Positions 33,923 to 42,068 of a DNA stretch of 64,000 nucleotides are shown here, in pieces (positions within the stretch are counted from its first letter, which is position 1; the number at the start of each line of letters is the position of its first letter). Made by a program: the position numbers and the translations under genes. The notes under the pieces are model-generated. The model was not told where the DNA came from. It saw only the letters and a list, made by a program, of their open reading frames with translations, and did not search any database. This DNA is from Sphingobacterium humi. GTDB taxonomy: Bacteria > Bacteroidota > Bacteroidia > Sphingobacteriales > Sphingobacteriaceae. The stretch is taken from assembly GCF_009768885.1 (NCBI RefSeq), contig NZ_WSQA01000001.1, forward strand, positions 372,001 through 436,000, given 5' to 3'.

Positions 33923-34663
33923 TTAAATTAGTTTGTTATTGGCTGCATAGAAAATTGCTTCTGGCATGCTTGAAACACCAAGTTTCGTAAAAAGCTTTTT
34001 CCGATGAAATTTTACAGTTTCGGGAGAAACAAAAATTTCATTACCAATATCGTTAATGGTAAAACCTCTGATTGAAAGTCTTAGTATTTCCTTCTCCCTT
34101 TCCGAAAGCTTGATTCCGTCAATTGATTTCCATCTTTCATCTTTTAAATCGAAATAAAGCTCTTGGTTGTAACCTTTTTTCGAAATCTTAATATTTCCAG
34201 AGGTCTTGGCGGTGGATAAAGAAACAATACAGAGTGCCTTCCAAATTGAGCCCTTATCTGTCAAAAACATGGGAGTCAGTTTTTGATTTACCAGGATTCG
34301 TTTGTTATCGTTCGTTTTTAGATGAAAGTCGCATGAAATTGTATACAGCTTTTTATCTGATAGCGGTATCTTGTCGTAAAAATCAGATCCAACCTTATTC
34401 ACCTTTATCAACAATTCCAAATCATCTAGTACTACATTTTTAAAATAGAAGTCAATGCCCATCCCCCGAACTTCATCAACAAGATATCCGCAAAGAAATA
34501 GCGGGTTTTCGGATACGTATTCGAATGACTGCTTCTCGTAATCTATAGTATAAATACTTTCGTAGATTAATCTTTCGAAGGCATATATTACATCTTTATA
34601 GTCAAATGTTTTATTTAATTCATCCTCTTTAATGGTGTTGCTCTTAAAAAATATCCTGTGCAT
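33923..34663 (-). CDS. LuxR-type regulator with PAS-like N-terminal domain
   Basis: The 246-residue protein has an N-terminal sensor region. Residues about 35-150 ('IYTIDYEKQSFEYVSENPLFLCGY...LVDEVRGMGIDFYFKNVVLDDLELL') are PAS-like. The C-terminal LuxR-type HTH (about 184-246) has 'KLSEREKEILRLSIRGFTINDIGNEIF' and 'SPETVKFHRKKLFTKLGV'. There is no receiver domain or membrane segment, so it is a one-component regulator sensing something in the cytoplasm. It converges on the lipoprotein/protease island and is equally AT-rich, so it was probably acquired with it and may control it. Confidence 0.85.
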   Translation of the reverse strand: MHRIFFKSNTIKEDELNKTFDYKDVIYAFERLIYESIYTIDYEKQSFEYVSENPLFLCGYLVDEVRGMGIDFYFKNVVLDDLELLIKVNKVGSDFYDKIPLSDKKLYTISCDFHLKTNDNKRILVNQKLTPMFLTDKGSIWKALCIVSLSTAKTSGNIKISKKGYNQELYFDLKDERWKSIDGIKLSEREKEILRLSIRGFTINDIGNEIFVSPETVKFHRKKLFTKLGVSSMPEAIFYAANNKLI

Positions 34664-34993
34664 AATAGTACTTTCACATCTAAAAACTTAAAATTAAATA
34701 TAAAGAAAAATACCAATTATGAAAGTAAATTTTATGGATAACAACACACCCTGAAGAAACCCAACCTTTGGTGACACTGTCTTTTAAAGTGTCAGAATTA
34801 CGTAAGTAAGTTATTTCTTTAAACATAGTATTATAGGCTCAACAATTTTACATTTGTGTTCTGTTCAACAGCATTAATTTTCAATGTTTTAAGAAACTCT
34901 TTATCTAAGCATTATGCTTTATGTTTATATGCTAATGGATGTTATTTTAATTGATGAAAAAAAATATTTCCTCCAAATTATGCTAATAAATTA
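34664..34993. other. AT-rich intergenic region with a TGACACT inverted repeat
   Basis: This 330-base region should contain the LuxR-type gene's promoter and the end of the operon to its right. TGACACT (34772-34778) and AGTGTCA (34788-34794) form a 7-bp inverted repeat with a nine-base spacer, about 110 bases upstream of the LuxR-type start. It could be an operator or a weak terminator. No gene was seen. Confidence 0.35.
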
Positions 34994-36382
34994 CTAGCTA
35001 CTACGCTCCCCTTTCACCGTTTTAGCTTTGGCTAAAGCCTCCGTCGTAATAAAATATTTGGTTAGCATAAAAGCTTTCTCCCATTCTGGTAGTTTTCCGG
35101 CTTTCACATAGTCCATAAACTTATGGGCTACATGGGCGAAATGCTCTTCATGGCCTTCTTGCAAGGCATCAGGAATTACTACCGTATAGCCATTTGCGAT
35201 TTTCTTCAAGGCAATGCCAGGATAATTCTTTTCAATTTCTGCAAAGCCGGCGGCAATTTCCTTCGCCTCCAGCTCGCTGAATCCGCTTGCGTTTACAGGT
35301 TCAATATACAGCGTAGGCTTAAACCCTTCGGCCTTCCCTTGCTTTATGGATACAATAGCACGGGTACCGCGCATCTGCGATAAATGCGTATCGCCGGCAC
35401 CGGGGGCCGCTTGGTAGGCCCATTGCACCGAAACCTTGCTATGTACGCCTTTTATGCTGTAGTTAATTTCGCCATTGGCATAGACGTCTAGGGTATCTTG
35501 ATGGACATCTTTGTGTAAGAATCCGGGAAAGGAACCTTCATCGGTCGATTGGCGAAACTGCGCTAAAGTCAATCGCGTCGGGTAGCGACTGGCACTTAAC
35601 ACCTCCACGTCTTTTTTATAGTCTAATAATGCTTCCGGGAAACATTGCCATTGGACCAAATCGATGGAATGGGTGGTCACATCGACGATGCCCTCCCCTT
35701 CCTGTTCTACATCATAGTACCAGGCCGGACGAATCAAGGGTTTTCCAGACACCTCCTTGTAAAAATGATGCACGGAATTTTTAATAATAGCCGGTTCGGC
35801 CAGACTGCCTTTTTGCAGCGTACCGAATACCGCCTGATTCCGAATCAGTTCTTTCTGCAGAATCGAATAGATATTGTATCGTTCGGTCATGATATCGAAT
35901 AGGATAACCCCTTGCTTATCCGCCGTTTTAAAGGCCTCTTCCAACAGGTTAAAACCATCCTTATTGATGGCCATAGGCTTATCCGACAATACATGCAAGT
36001 CGGCAGCTACCGATTTGGCAATATACTCGGTCTTTTTTTTGTTATTCCCTGCCAATACCACCATATCACCAGGTTTTTCGGCAAGCATGCGTTCTAGAAA
36101 ATCGGCATCATAATAGGCTTCCATCTTCCAGCCGGTTGGCTGCTCAGGTCGGGTATTATACTGATTAATTAAGGCGGCATGCGCGGTTACTTCCGTTCCC
36201 TTCGGTGCATACACATAGACTGTGGAGTCTACACCGGGCAGCATGCTCTTTTGGATCAATGCGGCATGGAAATGCCCTGGATCGAGGATCATCATTTTCA
36301 GATTACCGGATTTTTGGGGCTTCGGGTTTGTACAGGCTTGTGTCATGGCCATAATGGCGAGGGCAAAAAAAAGCTTCTTCAT
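34994..36382 (-). CDS. Exported Gfo/Idh/MocA-type oxidoreductase (Oxidoreduct_C domain), probable lipoprotein
   Basis: The 462-residue protein starts with a signal ending in MTQAC (Cys17), so it is probably a periplasmic or membrane-anchored lipoprotein. The nucleotide-binding fold carries 'LDPGHFHAAL' instead of the usual G-x-G-x-x-G, and 'SDKPM' replaces the E-K-P motif. Both are usual in the putative-oxidoreductase-C subfamily. The C-terminal part from about residue 180 ('ERYNIYSILQKEL', 'PAWYYDVEQEGEGIVDVTTHSIDLVQW') forms the substrate domain. An exported enzyme needs a tightly bound cofactor, as in glucose-fructose oxidoreductase or GH109. Its reaction is unknown. It lies four bases after the NagB-like gene in the same operon. 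Confidence 0.8.
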   Translation of the reverse strand: MKKLFFALAIMAMTQACTNPKPQKSGNLKMMILDPGHFHAALIQKSMLPGVDSTVYVYAPKGTEVTAHAALINQYNTRPEQPTGWKMEAYYDADFLERMLAEKPGDMVVLAGNNKKKTEYIAKSVAADLHVLSDKPMAINKDGFNLLEEAFKTADKQGVILFDIMTERYNIYSILQKELIRNQAVFGTLQKGSLAEPAIIKNSVHHFYKEVSGKPLIRPAWYYDVEQEGEGIVDVTTHSIDLVQWQCFPEALLDYKKDVEVLSASRYPTRLTLAQFRQSTDEGSFPGFLHKDVHQDTLDVYANGEINYSIKGVHSKVSVQWAYQAAPGAGDTHLSQMRGTRAIVSIKQGKAEGFKPTLYIEPVNASGFSELEAKEIAAGFAEIEKNYPGIALKKIANGYTVVIPDALQEGHEEHFAHVAHKFMDYVKAGKLPEWEKAFMLTKYFITTEALAKAKTVKGERSS

Positions 36383-36386
36383 GGTT

Positions 36387-37157
36387 TTAGTTTATGTTCG
36401 CGGCACTTTCCTGATCCAGGAACAAGATGGCCTGCGGATGGGTCCTTAAAATGCTGGATGGCACCTGCGGATTAACTTCGGCTTGCAAGGTGGTCTTCAC
36501 GGCCTGCGCTTTGGTGGGGCCGGGCACCATGCAATACAAGCTGTTGCCCGCCATGAGTGCAGGCACCGTTAAGGTAATGGCATGGGTTGGCACATCATTC
36601 ATTTGCGGAAAGCAACCGTCGTTCACTTGTTGTTGCCGGCTCATTTCATCTAAGTCGACCAACTTGGCCAAATAAGGATCGTTAAAGTCGGCGACATGTG
36701 GGTCATTAAAGGCGATATGCGTATTCTCTCCAATCCCCATACAGACTAAATCAATAGGTTGTTCTTTCAGCAAGGCCGCATAGCGCTCGCATTCCGCCTG
36801 CGCATCTTCTGCTTGGCCATTGATGAAATGTACTTTTCCGATAGGCACCTCGCTAAACAGGTTGTCCTGCAAGAAACGTCCGAAGCTCTGCGGATGTTCA
36901 GTGGCTAATCCTACATATTCATCCATATGGAAGGCTTCAATACGCGACCAATCGATCATGGGGTTTGCCTGCAAGCCAGCCAGAAATTCAGACTGTGAAG
37001 GTGCGGAGGCAAAGATCATCCGTACTATTTTTTGGGGGTCTTTTTGCAGGGCAATAATTTGCGCTGCGGCTAATGTTGCTGCATGCGTACCAAGGTCCCC
37101 CCGATTTTGGTACGTGTTAACCTGCAGTTTTCCAACTACCTGCTCCTTTACATTCAT
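36387..37157 (-). CDS. NagB-like sugar-phosphate isomerase/deaminase with altered active site
   Basis: This 256-residue protein belongs to the glucosamine-6-phosphate deaminase/6-phosphogluconolactonase family. It has 'FHMDEYVGL' (Asp79, equivalent to E. coli Asp72) and 'GIGENTHIAFNDP' (141-153). In E. coli NagB the latter reads GVGNDGHIAFNEP. The ring-opening Asp141 is Asn here (Asn145), while the histidine (His147) is kept and Glu148 is Asp. The family of paralogs with 'GENxHIAFNDP' is common in Bacteroidota, but whether it deaminates GlcN-6-P is not established to my knowledge. It is the first gene of an operon with an exported oxidoreductase and has a putative operator 37 bases upstream. 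Confidence 0.8.
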   Translation of the reverse strand: MNVKEQVVGKLQVNTYQNRGDLGTHAATLAAAQIIALQKDPQKIVRMIFASAPSQSEFLAGLQANPMIDWSRIEAFHMDEYVGLATEHPQSFGRFLQDNLFSEVPIGKVHFINGQAEDAQAECERYAALLKEQPIDLVCMGIGENTHIAFNDPHVADFNDPYLAKLVDLDEMSRQQQVNDGCFPQMNDVPTHAITLTVPALMAGNSLYCMVPGPTKAQAVKTTLQAEVNPQVPSSILRTHPQAILFLDQESAANIN

Positions 37158-37193
37158 AGTCAGCGATAATTAAATAGGGTTAAGGTTATGTTA

Positions 37194-37210
37194 ATTGTGC
37201 AGGTGCCCGA
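37194..37210. promoter_or_regulatory. Putative LacI-type operator upstream of the NagB-like operon
   Basis: ATTGTGCAGGTGCCCGA matches the element at 43581-43597 in 15 of 17 positions. The left half ATTGTGCA is identical; the right half is a degraded inverse of it. It lies 37 bases upstream of the NagB-like ATG, between that operon and the LacI regulator gene. Confidence 0.55.
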
Positions 37211-37254
37211 TTAAAGAGCATAGCAAGCTATCGTCTTTAATCAGTTACCTACTA

Positions 37255-38319
37255 TTAGTTTTTATAAAACTGTTGATTTTCGCGGTGAATAATATCGATC
37301 GGCATATAATACTCCTTTTCCTGTTCTTCTTCGAACATCAAATAGCGGTATAAGGCTTTAATCCCTCGATAGGCTTGCTCCTGGGGTTTCTCACAGATTA
37401 AGAAATCGATAATTCCAGCATTTAGATAGCCTATGTTATTGTTCAAAAAGTCATAGCCAATCAAAAGGATATCGGTACGTTCAATTTCTTGCAAGAATTT
37501 AGCCACGAGCGCCACCCTGGAGTTCGTCACAAAGATCAGTCGAAGATCTGGATGCTCCTTGAAGCACTTTTTCAAGGCCTTCTTCACGGCAGCATAGGAA
37601 GTATCATACAAGTTCTCGGTGAGGATGGGTCTAGGGTCGAGCTTGTCGAAATAACTGATAAAACCTTCCTGTTTCCGCAAAATGTGGTGATCGGAATCAA
37701 TATCTTTCGAGATGTTCAACAGCAGCATTTGCTCCTCCTTTTTTAAGAGGTAATGGATTAAATGTGCCGCCGTTTGCCCACTGTGAAAGAGGTTCGGACC
37801 AAAATAGCTCAAGCTTTTTTGCTTCGGAATATCAGAGTTGATGAACACAAAAGGAATCTTCCGGCGTTCACATTCTGCCGTAAATGAAATCGCCTCCTCC
37901 ACAAAGGCCGGGGCCAAGAGTAAACCATCGATATCTTTTTCTTTTAATATTTCACGCGTTTGCGCAATGAAAGACTGCTTGTCGTTCATATCATAAAAGT
38001 ACTTGGATACTTTCACGTTGTACAGCTTGATTTCATTTTCAGCCTGTATAATGCCTTGCAAAGGAACATCCCAGTAATCGGTTTCCTTAGAAACCTCCGG
38101 AATCAGGGTAATCAGGTGCATGGTTTTGGAAGAAGCGAGGCGCCGAGCCAGGATATTGGGTTTATAATCCAACTCCTTAATGATATCCAGGATCTTCTGC
38201 TTTGTCACCGGCGATACGCCCGTGCGGTTGTGCAATACGCGGTCTACAGTGGCCAACGATACATTTGCACGACGCGCAATTTCCTTTACACCAACTAATT
38301 CTTTTTCCTTTTTTTTCAT
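37255..38319 (-). CDS. LacI-family transcriptional regulator
   Basis: The 354-residue protein has a LacI HTH (about 10-56: 'GVKEIARRANVSLATVDRVLHNRTGVSPVTKQKI') with hinge helix 'ILARRLASSKT'. A periplasmic-binding-protein-like effector domain follows ('MHLITLIPEVS...', 'DGLLLAPAF', 'IPFVFINSDIP', 'FGPNLFHSGQTAAHLIHYLL', 'LIGYDFLNNNIGYLNAGIIDFLICEKPQEQAYRGI'). The substrate-binding core looks like the sugar-binding subclass. It sits between two operons that share an operator-like motif and is read on its own. It probably represses both, released by a sugar or amino sugar derivative. A symmetric element ATTGG-GCG-CCAAT lies 32 bases upstream of its own start and may mediate autoregulation. Confidence 0.93.
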   Translation of the reverse strand: MKKKEKELVGVKEIARRANVSLATVDRVLHNRTGVSPVTKQKILDIIKELDYKPNILARRLASSKTMHLITLIPEVSKETDYWDVPLQGIIQAENEIKLYNVKVSKYFYDMNDKQSFIAQTREILKEKDIDGLLLAPAFVEEAISFTAECERRKIPFVFINSDIPKQKSLSYFGPNLFHSGQTAAHLIHYLLKKEEQMLLLNISKDIDSDHHILRKQEGFISYFDKLDPRPILTENLYDTSYAAVKKALKKCFKEHPDLRLIFVTNSRVALVAKFLQEIERTDILLIGYDFLNNNIGYLNAGIIDFLICEKPQEQAYRGIKALYRYLMFEEEQEKEYYMPIDIIHRENQQFYKN

Positions 38320-38350
38320 ACAACCAAAATAATAATCCTCTTGTGCTTCA

Positions 38351-38363
38351 ATTGGGCGCCAAT
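38351..38363. promoter_or_regulatory. Small palindrome upstream of the LacI gene
   Basis: ATTGG-GCG-CCAAT is a perfect 5-bp inverted repeat with three-base spacing, 32 bases upstream of the LacI-family start. Position and symmetry suit an autoregulatory site, but it is short and unlike the ATTGTGCA motif. Confidence 0.3.
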
Positions 38364-38492
38364 ATAATTATTTATACAGTAAAATCTATTAACTGTAAAA
38401 ACATTTTTAAAACCTTTTAGCAAGTCTTTTGGTAACCGATAAAAAGATAACAGTTATTTTGCTAAAGGCGAAATGACCCCTCCTGCCTGCTC

Positions 38493-39845
38493 CTATACCC
38501 GCGGTTCCCAACCTTTTTGGTACTCGCGCGACCAGTATTTGTTCATCGCTTCCTTGTTGTTTACAATACGACCATTTTTCGGATCGATCTGTAAACTTTG
38601 GCCGGTACGTTGGGCAATATTCCCAAGCTGCACCAACAAAGTACTCTGATGCCCGCCAATAATATCGGAATTTAAACTGGAACCATCTTTAATAGCCGAG
38701 AAGAAATTCTGGATATGGATAGCATCCAAGTTTTGGGATGGATTGGTTAAGCTGGACGTCTCTACTTTTTGGGTATCTTTTACCTCCTTGATTACTTTGC
38801 TGTTCAGGTCGTAGATACGATAGGAGTTATCGCCGTTAATTTGCAGGGATCCCTTTTCGCCATAGAAGATCACCCCTACCGTGGCGCCATCTGTTTTTGC
38901 GCCATTACAGCTGCGGCCTTCCCAGGTAATTAGGGCATCTTTTCCAAATTCCATGCTGATCATTTGGGTGTCTGGGGTTTCCCAATCATCTTTGTGGGCA
39001 TAACGGCCACCTGTTGATGTCACCAAGCTTGGGTATTCTACCTGCAATCCCCAACGGGCTAAATCCACAAAGTGGGTACCATTATTCAAGGCTTCTCCAG
39101 TTCCCCAATGCCAGAACCAGTGCCAATTGTAGTGCAAAATATTGTCTTTATAAGCACGGCGTGGTGCGGGCCCTTGCCATAGGTCAAAATCTAACCAGGC
39201 AGGTACGGCTACTTCCTTACCTACGCCAATAGGCGCACGGTTATTGGTATACCAGGTGCGGGCATAATAGGCTTTTCCAATGGCGCCGTTATGTACCTCG
39301 CGGATCCCCGCCGCCACATTCGGCCAGGAACGACGCTGGTTCCCCATTTGGATGACATTTTTATATTTTTTAACGGCCTGTATCAATAATTCGCCTTCAT
39401 GCGGGTTATGGCTACAAGGTTTTTCCAGGTATACATGTTTGCCGGCCTGTGAGGCTAATATCGCTGCTGGTGCATGCCAGTGATCAGGCACGGCCACTAC
39501 GAGGGCATCCACATTTTTATCTTCCAATGCCCGGCGGAAATCGCCTTCTGTTTTGGGCTGATGTTTCTGACGTTTCATCACCTCCGGCATACAGCGCTCG
39601 ATGGCCTGCTTATCGACATCACATATATAGGTAATTTGCGAGTTGGGTTGCATGGCAAAATTATTCGCCAAAGCTTTACCGCGGGCATTCACCCCCATCA
39701 TGGCAATATTCAGACGCTCATTGGCACCGATGATATTACCATAGCTCTTGGCAGAAAAGGAAGGTAAAATACCGCCAAAAGTCATGGCCGTCGTTCCGAT
39801 TACTGCTTTCTTGATAAAATTTCTACGAGATTCTTCCATCTTCAT
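38493..39845 (-). CDS. Tat-exported Gfo/Idh/MocA-family oxidoreductase
   Basis: This is a 450-residue protein with a twin-arginine signal (SRRNFIKKAV, about 6-15, then a hydrophobic stretch to about 33). The NAD(P)-binding domain shows 'IAMMGVNARGKALANNF' and 'CDVD', and the catalytic-lysine motif is EKPCSHN. The C-terminal alpha/beta domain contains 'HWFWHWGTGEALNNGTHFVDLARWGL', typical of the exported Bacteroidota branch that includes GH109-type glycosidases. It should fold with its cofactor in the cytoplasm and work in the periplasm. It may oxidise a sugar or act as an NAD-dependent glycosidase; the sequence does not decide. It is the last gene of the symporter operon, six bases after its paralog. 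Confidence 0.85.
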   Translation of the reverse strand: MKMEESRRNFIKKAVIGTTAMTFGGILPSFSAKSYGNIIGANERLNIAMMGVNARGKALANNFAMQPNSQITYICDVDKQAIERCMPEVMKRQKHQPKTEGDFRRALEDKNVDALVVAVPDHWHAPAAILASQAGKHVYLEKPCSHNPHEGELLIQAVKKYKNVIQMGNQRRSWPNVAAGIREVHNGAIGKAYYARTWYTNNRAPIGVGKEVAVPAWLDFDLWQGPAPRRAYKDNILHYNWHWFWHWGTGEALNNGTHFVDLARWGLQVEYPSLVTSTGGRYAHKDDWETPDTQMISMEFGKDALITWEGRSCNGAKTDGATVGVIFYGEKGSLQINGDNSYRIYDLNSKVIKEVKDTQKVETSSLTNPSQNLDAIHIQNFFSAIKDGSSLNSDIIGGHQSTLLVQLGNIAQRTGQSLQIDPKNGRIVNNKEAMNKYWSREYQKGWEPRV

Positions 39846-39851
39846 TTACGA

Positions 39852-40859
39852 TTAATCTTTAGCTAATGCGACTGTTTTTCCTTGCTGACGTTTGCTTTCA
39901 TCGGCCGCTTCAATAAAAGCACATATTTCTAAGGTCTCTTCCGCAGAAACCGGCGGGATGCCTGTTTCATAAAAATTGATAATCTCGACAAGCAATGGAT
40001 CATAACCTTTGAACTGTCCGATTACCACGTTTCCTTTTTCACCAAAAACGGTACCTCCATAATCATGCTTGCCTTTCCGTAATCCGCGGAATGTTCCGAT
40101 ACGTCCATCGTTCCATTTCCCTACCACAACATCGGTTCCTTCGGTATGCGTACGGCTTACCGACTCGCAACCTTTCCCCATTACGGTAAATAACAGTTCG
40201 ATACCATGAATACCATACCAGTAGAAATCGGGATGCGTAGGTTCCAAGGCCGCCGGGCTAAAGCAATCGGCACCTAATACCTTGCCGACACTGCCGCCTC
40301 GCACTTCCTGTGCTTTTTCCATAAAGCGAAGGGAAGAACAAGAGAATACAGGCACCTTATTTTTTTGGGCCAGATCGAAAATCTCTTTAGCATCTTTATA
40401 AGAAGCCGTAATTGGCTTATCAATAAATACCGGTTTTTTCGCTTTGATTACCGGAATGACTTGCTCCAGATGCACGCGTCCATCGTTACTTTCCAATAAC
40501 ACTACGTCTACCTTTTTCAAAAGTTCCGGAATAGATTTCACGATTTCTACGCCTAAAGCTTTTACATCTTCGGTGTATTTAGGAACACGCTCGATGGATG
40601 ATGGGATATCTTTACTTCCCTGCGCCACGGCAGCAACGACCTTATAGCCTTTAAACTTCGGGTCGGCATTGGGGGCATTCAATGATTTGGCAAAAGCCAC
40701 CGCATGGGATGTATCGAGTCCGATAATACCTACGCGTTTTCCCTTTTGCAGGGAAGGGATACTGCCGAAGAGCGAGGAACTTTGGCCCAGCATACCTAAG
40801 CCTAGGGACGCCATGGCGGTTGTTTTTATAAAGCCTCTTCTGCTCACATCTTTTTTCAT
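39852..40859 (-). CDS. Tat-exported Gfo/Idh/MocA-family oxidoreductase
   Basis: This 335-residue protein has a twin-arginine signal (SRRGFIKTTA) and a hydrophobic core up to about residue 32. The Rossmann segment reads 'RVGIIGLDTSHAVAFAKSLN', a variant in which the glycine-rich loop is G-L-D-T-S-H. The catalytic motif is IDKP (FIDKPITAS) instead of EKP. The C-terminal domain is short compared with its neighbour. It is encoded 12 bases after the AGE epimerase gene. Two Tat-exported oxidoreductases plus a lipid-anchored one in the same regulon suggest redox conversion of sugars in the periplasm. The substrate is not known. Confidence 0.83.
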   Translation of the reverse strand: MKKDVSRRGFIKTTAMASLGLGMLGQSSSLFGSIPSLQKGKRVGIIGLDTSHAVAFAKSLNAPNADPKFKGYKVVAAVAQGSKDIPSSIERVPKYTEDVKALGVEIVKSIPELLKKVDVVLLESNDGRVHLEQVIPVIKAKKPVFIDKPITASYKDAKEIFDLAQKNKVPVFSCSSLRFMEKAQEVRGGSVGKVLGADCFSPAALEPTHPDFYWYGIHGIELLFTVMGKGCESVSRTHTEGTDVVVGKWNDGRIGTFRGLRKGKHDYGGTVFGEKGNVVIGQFKGYDPLLVEIINFYETGIPPVSAEETLEICAFIEAADESKRQQGKTVALAKD

Positions 40860-40871
40860 AGCTTGTTGGTT

Positions 40872-42068
40872 TTAGTTGACATTCAAAATTCTTTCGATGG
40901 ATTGTATAATAAATAGGAGTTGGCGAGGGTGGTGGTAATTTTCAATCCGTTGTCCCGCTTCCTTTGTGTCCATTTTTCGTTTTCCATTATTTTTCCAGGG
41001 CTTATAGGCTAAGTCTTCGCGAATAAAATGCTGCTCTACATAGGCTAAGGTTTTCTGAAACCAGGCCTTCGCCCAGGCATCATCCTTCGCCTCTATCAAT
41101 AGCATGCAGCCCCATAGCACTTCTTCCTGTGCCCATAGCACCTTATCGGTGAGGTATCGATTTTCATCGGCATGATCCAGGCAATGGAAAAAACCGCCAT
41201 AAAGATCATCCCACGCCAGCTCTACATGAAACTTAAACCGTTCTGCTGCCAGGGCAAACAAGTTTTCATCCTTCCGTCGGCTTGCTTCATCCATCAACAT
41301 CCATAAAGATTCTATCGCATGGCCTAGGTATACAAACTGCGTCAAATGAGGGGGCAATGCAGTGCCTTCCTTTGTTCCTAGTTCAGGCATTAGGTTTAAA
41401 TCGGCATTATAATGCTGTACGGTTAAGGCTTCCACACATACGTCCGCCAGCTGCGCGATTTCAGGATCTTCCTTAAATTTCAGCATTCCTGTGCACAAAT
41501 GCAATAAGATCATATAGTGTCCCAATACTTCTTGGGCTTCACTGAAGTTTGCATCTGGGCTATATTCCAGGCGATAGGTATATTCTTTTTGTTGAAAACG
41601 GCCGTAGGCATCCATTAGAATGGCTTTTGCCTGCTCATAATAGGCTGGTTCCCCACTGGCTTCTGCATAACCCAATAGGGCTTCTGCAACAAACAAATTA
41701 CCATAAATATCGCCTTCACGTTCGTTGATTTTGCTCCCATCTGCTGCATACGACCAAGGCCAATAGCGTTCCGCCGGATCTTTTACGCGCAGCAGCAGGT
41801 CTATCGTTTGTTTTGCTTGTTTTAAAAACGTTGGATCGGCTTTCAAATTCCGGTATAGGTAGGCATATACCCAAGCGCCACGCGCATCATACCATGTCCT
41901 TTTAGTTGAACTGAGCTGCTCGCCGGCATAACTTGTATGCCAAAAGAAACCTCCATGCTTGGCATCATAGATATAGCGTGCTATAAAGGGCAAATAATCA
42001 GTCCATAGGTAGTCCTGATAGCGCTTTAAAACAGCCTCTAAACTATATTCCAACGCATTAATCTTCAT
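40872..42068 (-). CDS. AGE-family epimerase/isomerase (N-acylglucosamine 2-epimerase-like)
   Basis: The protein has 398 residues from the ATG at 42068 (an alternative ATG at 42077 adds three). It forms an (alpha/alpha)6 barrel of the N-acylglucosamine 2-epimerase superfamily. Visible marks are 'GGFFWHTSY', 'KRTWYDARGAWVYAYLYR', 'FVYLGHAIESLWML' with a conserved His, 'LWAQEEVLWGCMLLIEA' and the C-terminal 'RIENYHHPRQLL'. Members interconvert ManNAc/GlcNAc, mannose/fructose or cellobiose/4-O-glucosyl-mannose; the sequence alone does not choose. No signal peptide is present, so it is cytoplasmic. The start overlaps the end of the symporter gene by 11 bases, so the pair is coupled. Confidence 0.88.
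   Translation of the reverse strand: MKINALEYSLEAVLKRYQDYLWTDYLPFIARYIYDAKHGGFFWHTSYAGEQLSSTKRTWYDARGAWVYAYLYRNLKADPTFLKQAKQTIDLLLRVKDPAERYWPWSYAADGSKINEREGDIYGNLFVAEALLGYAEASGEPAYYEQAKAILMDAYGRFQQKEYTYRLEYSPDANFSEAQEVLGHYMILLHLCTGMLKFKEDPEIAQLADVCVEALTVQHYNADLNLMPELGTKEGTALPPHLTQFVYLGHAIESLWMLMDEASRRKDENLFALAAERFKFHVELAWDDLYGGFFHCLDHADENRYLTDKVLWAQEEVLWGCMLLIEAKDDAWAKAWFQKTLAYVEQHFIREDLAYKPWKNNGKRKMDTKEAGQRIENYHHPRQLLFIIQSIERILNVN

Noticed and set aside
38493-39845. Naming the Tat-exported oxidoreductase as a GH109 alpha-N-acetylgalactosaminidase
   Set aside because: The fold and export signal fit, but I could not confirm the catalytic residues from reading alone, so a family-level call is kept.
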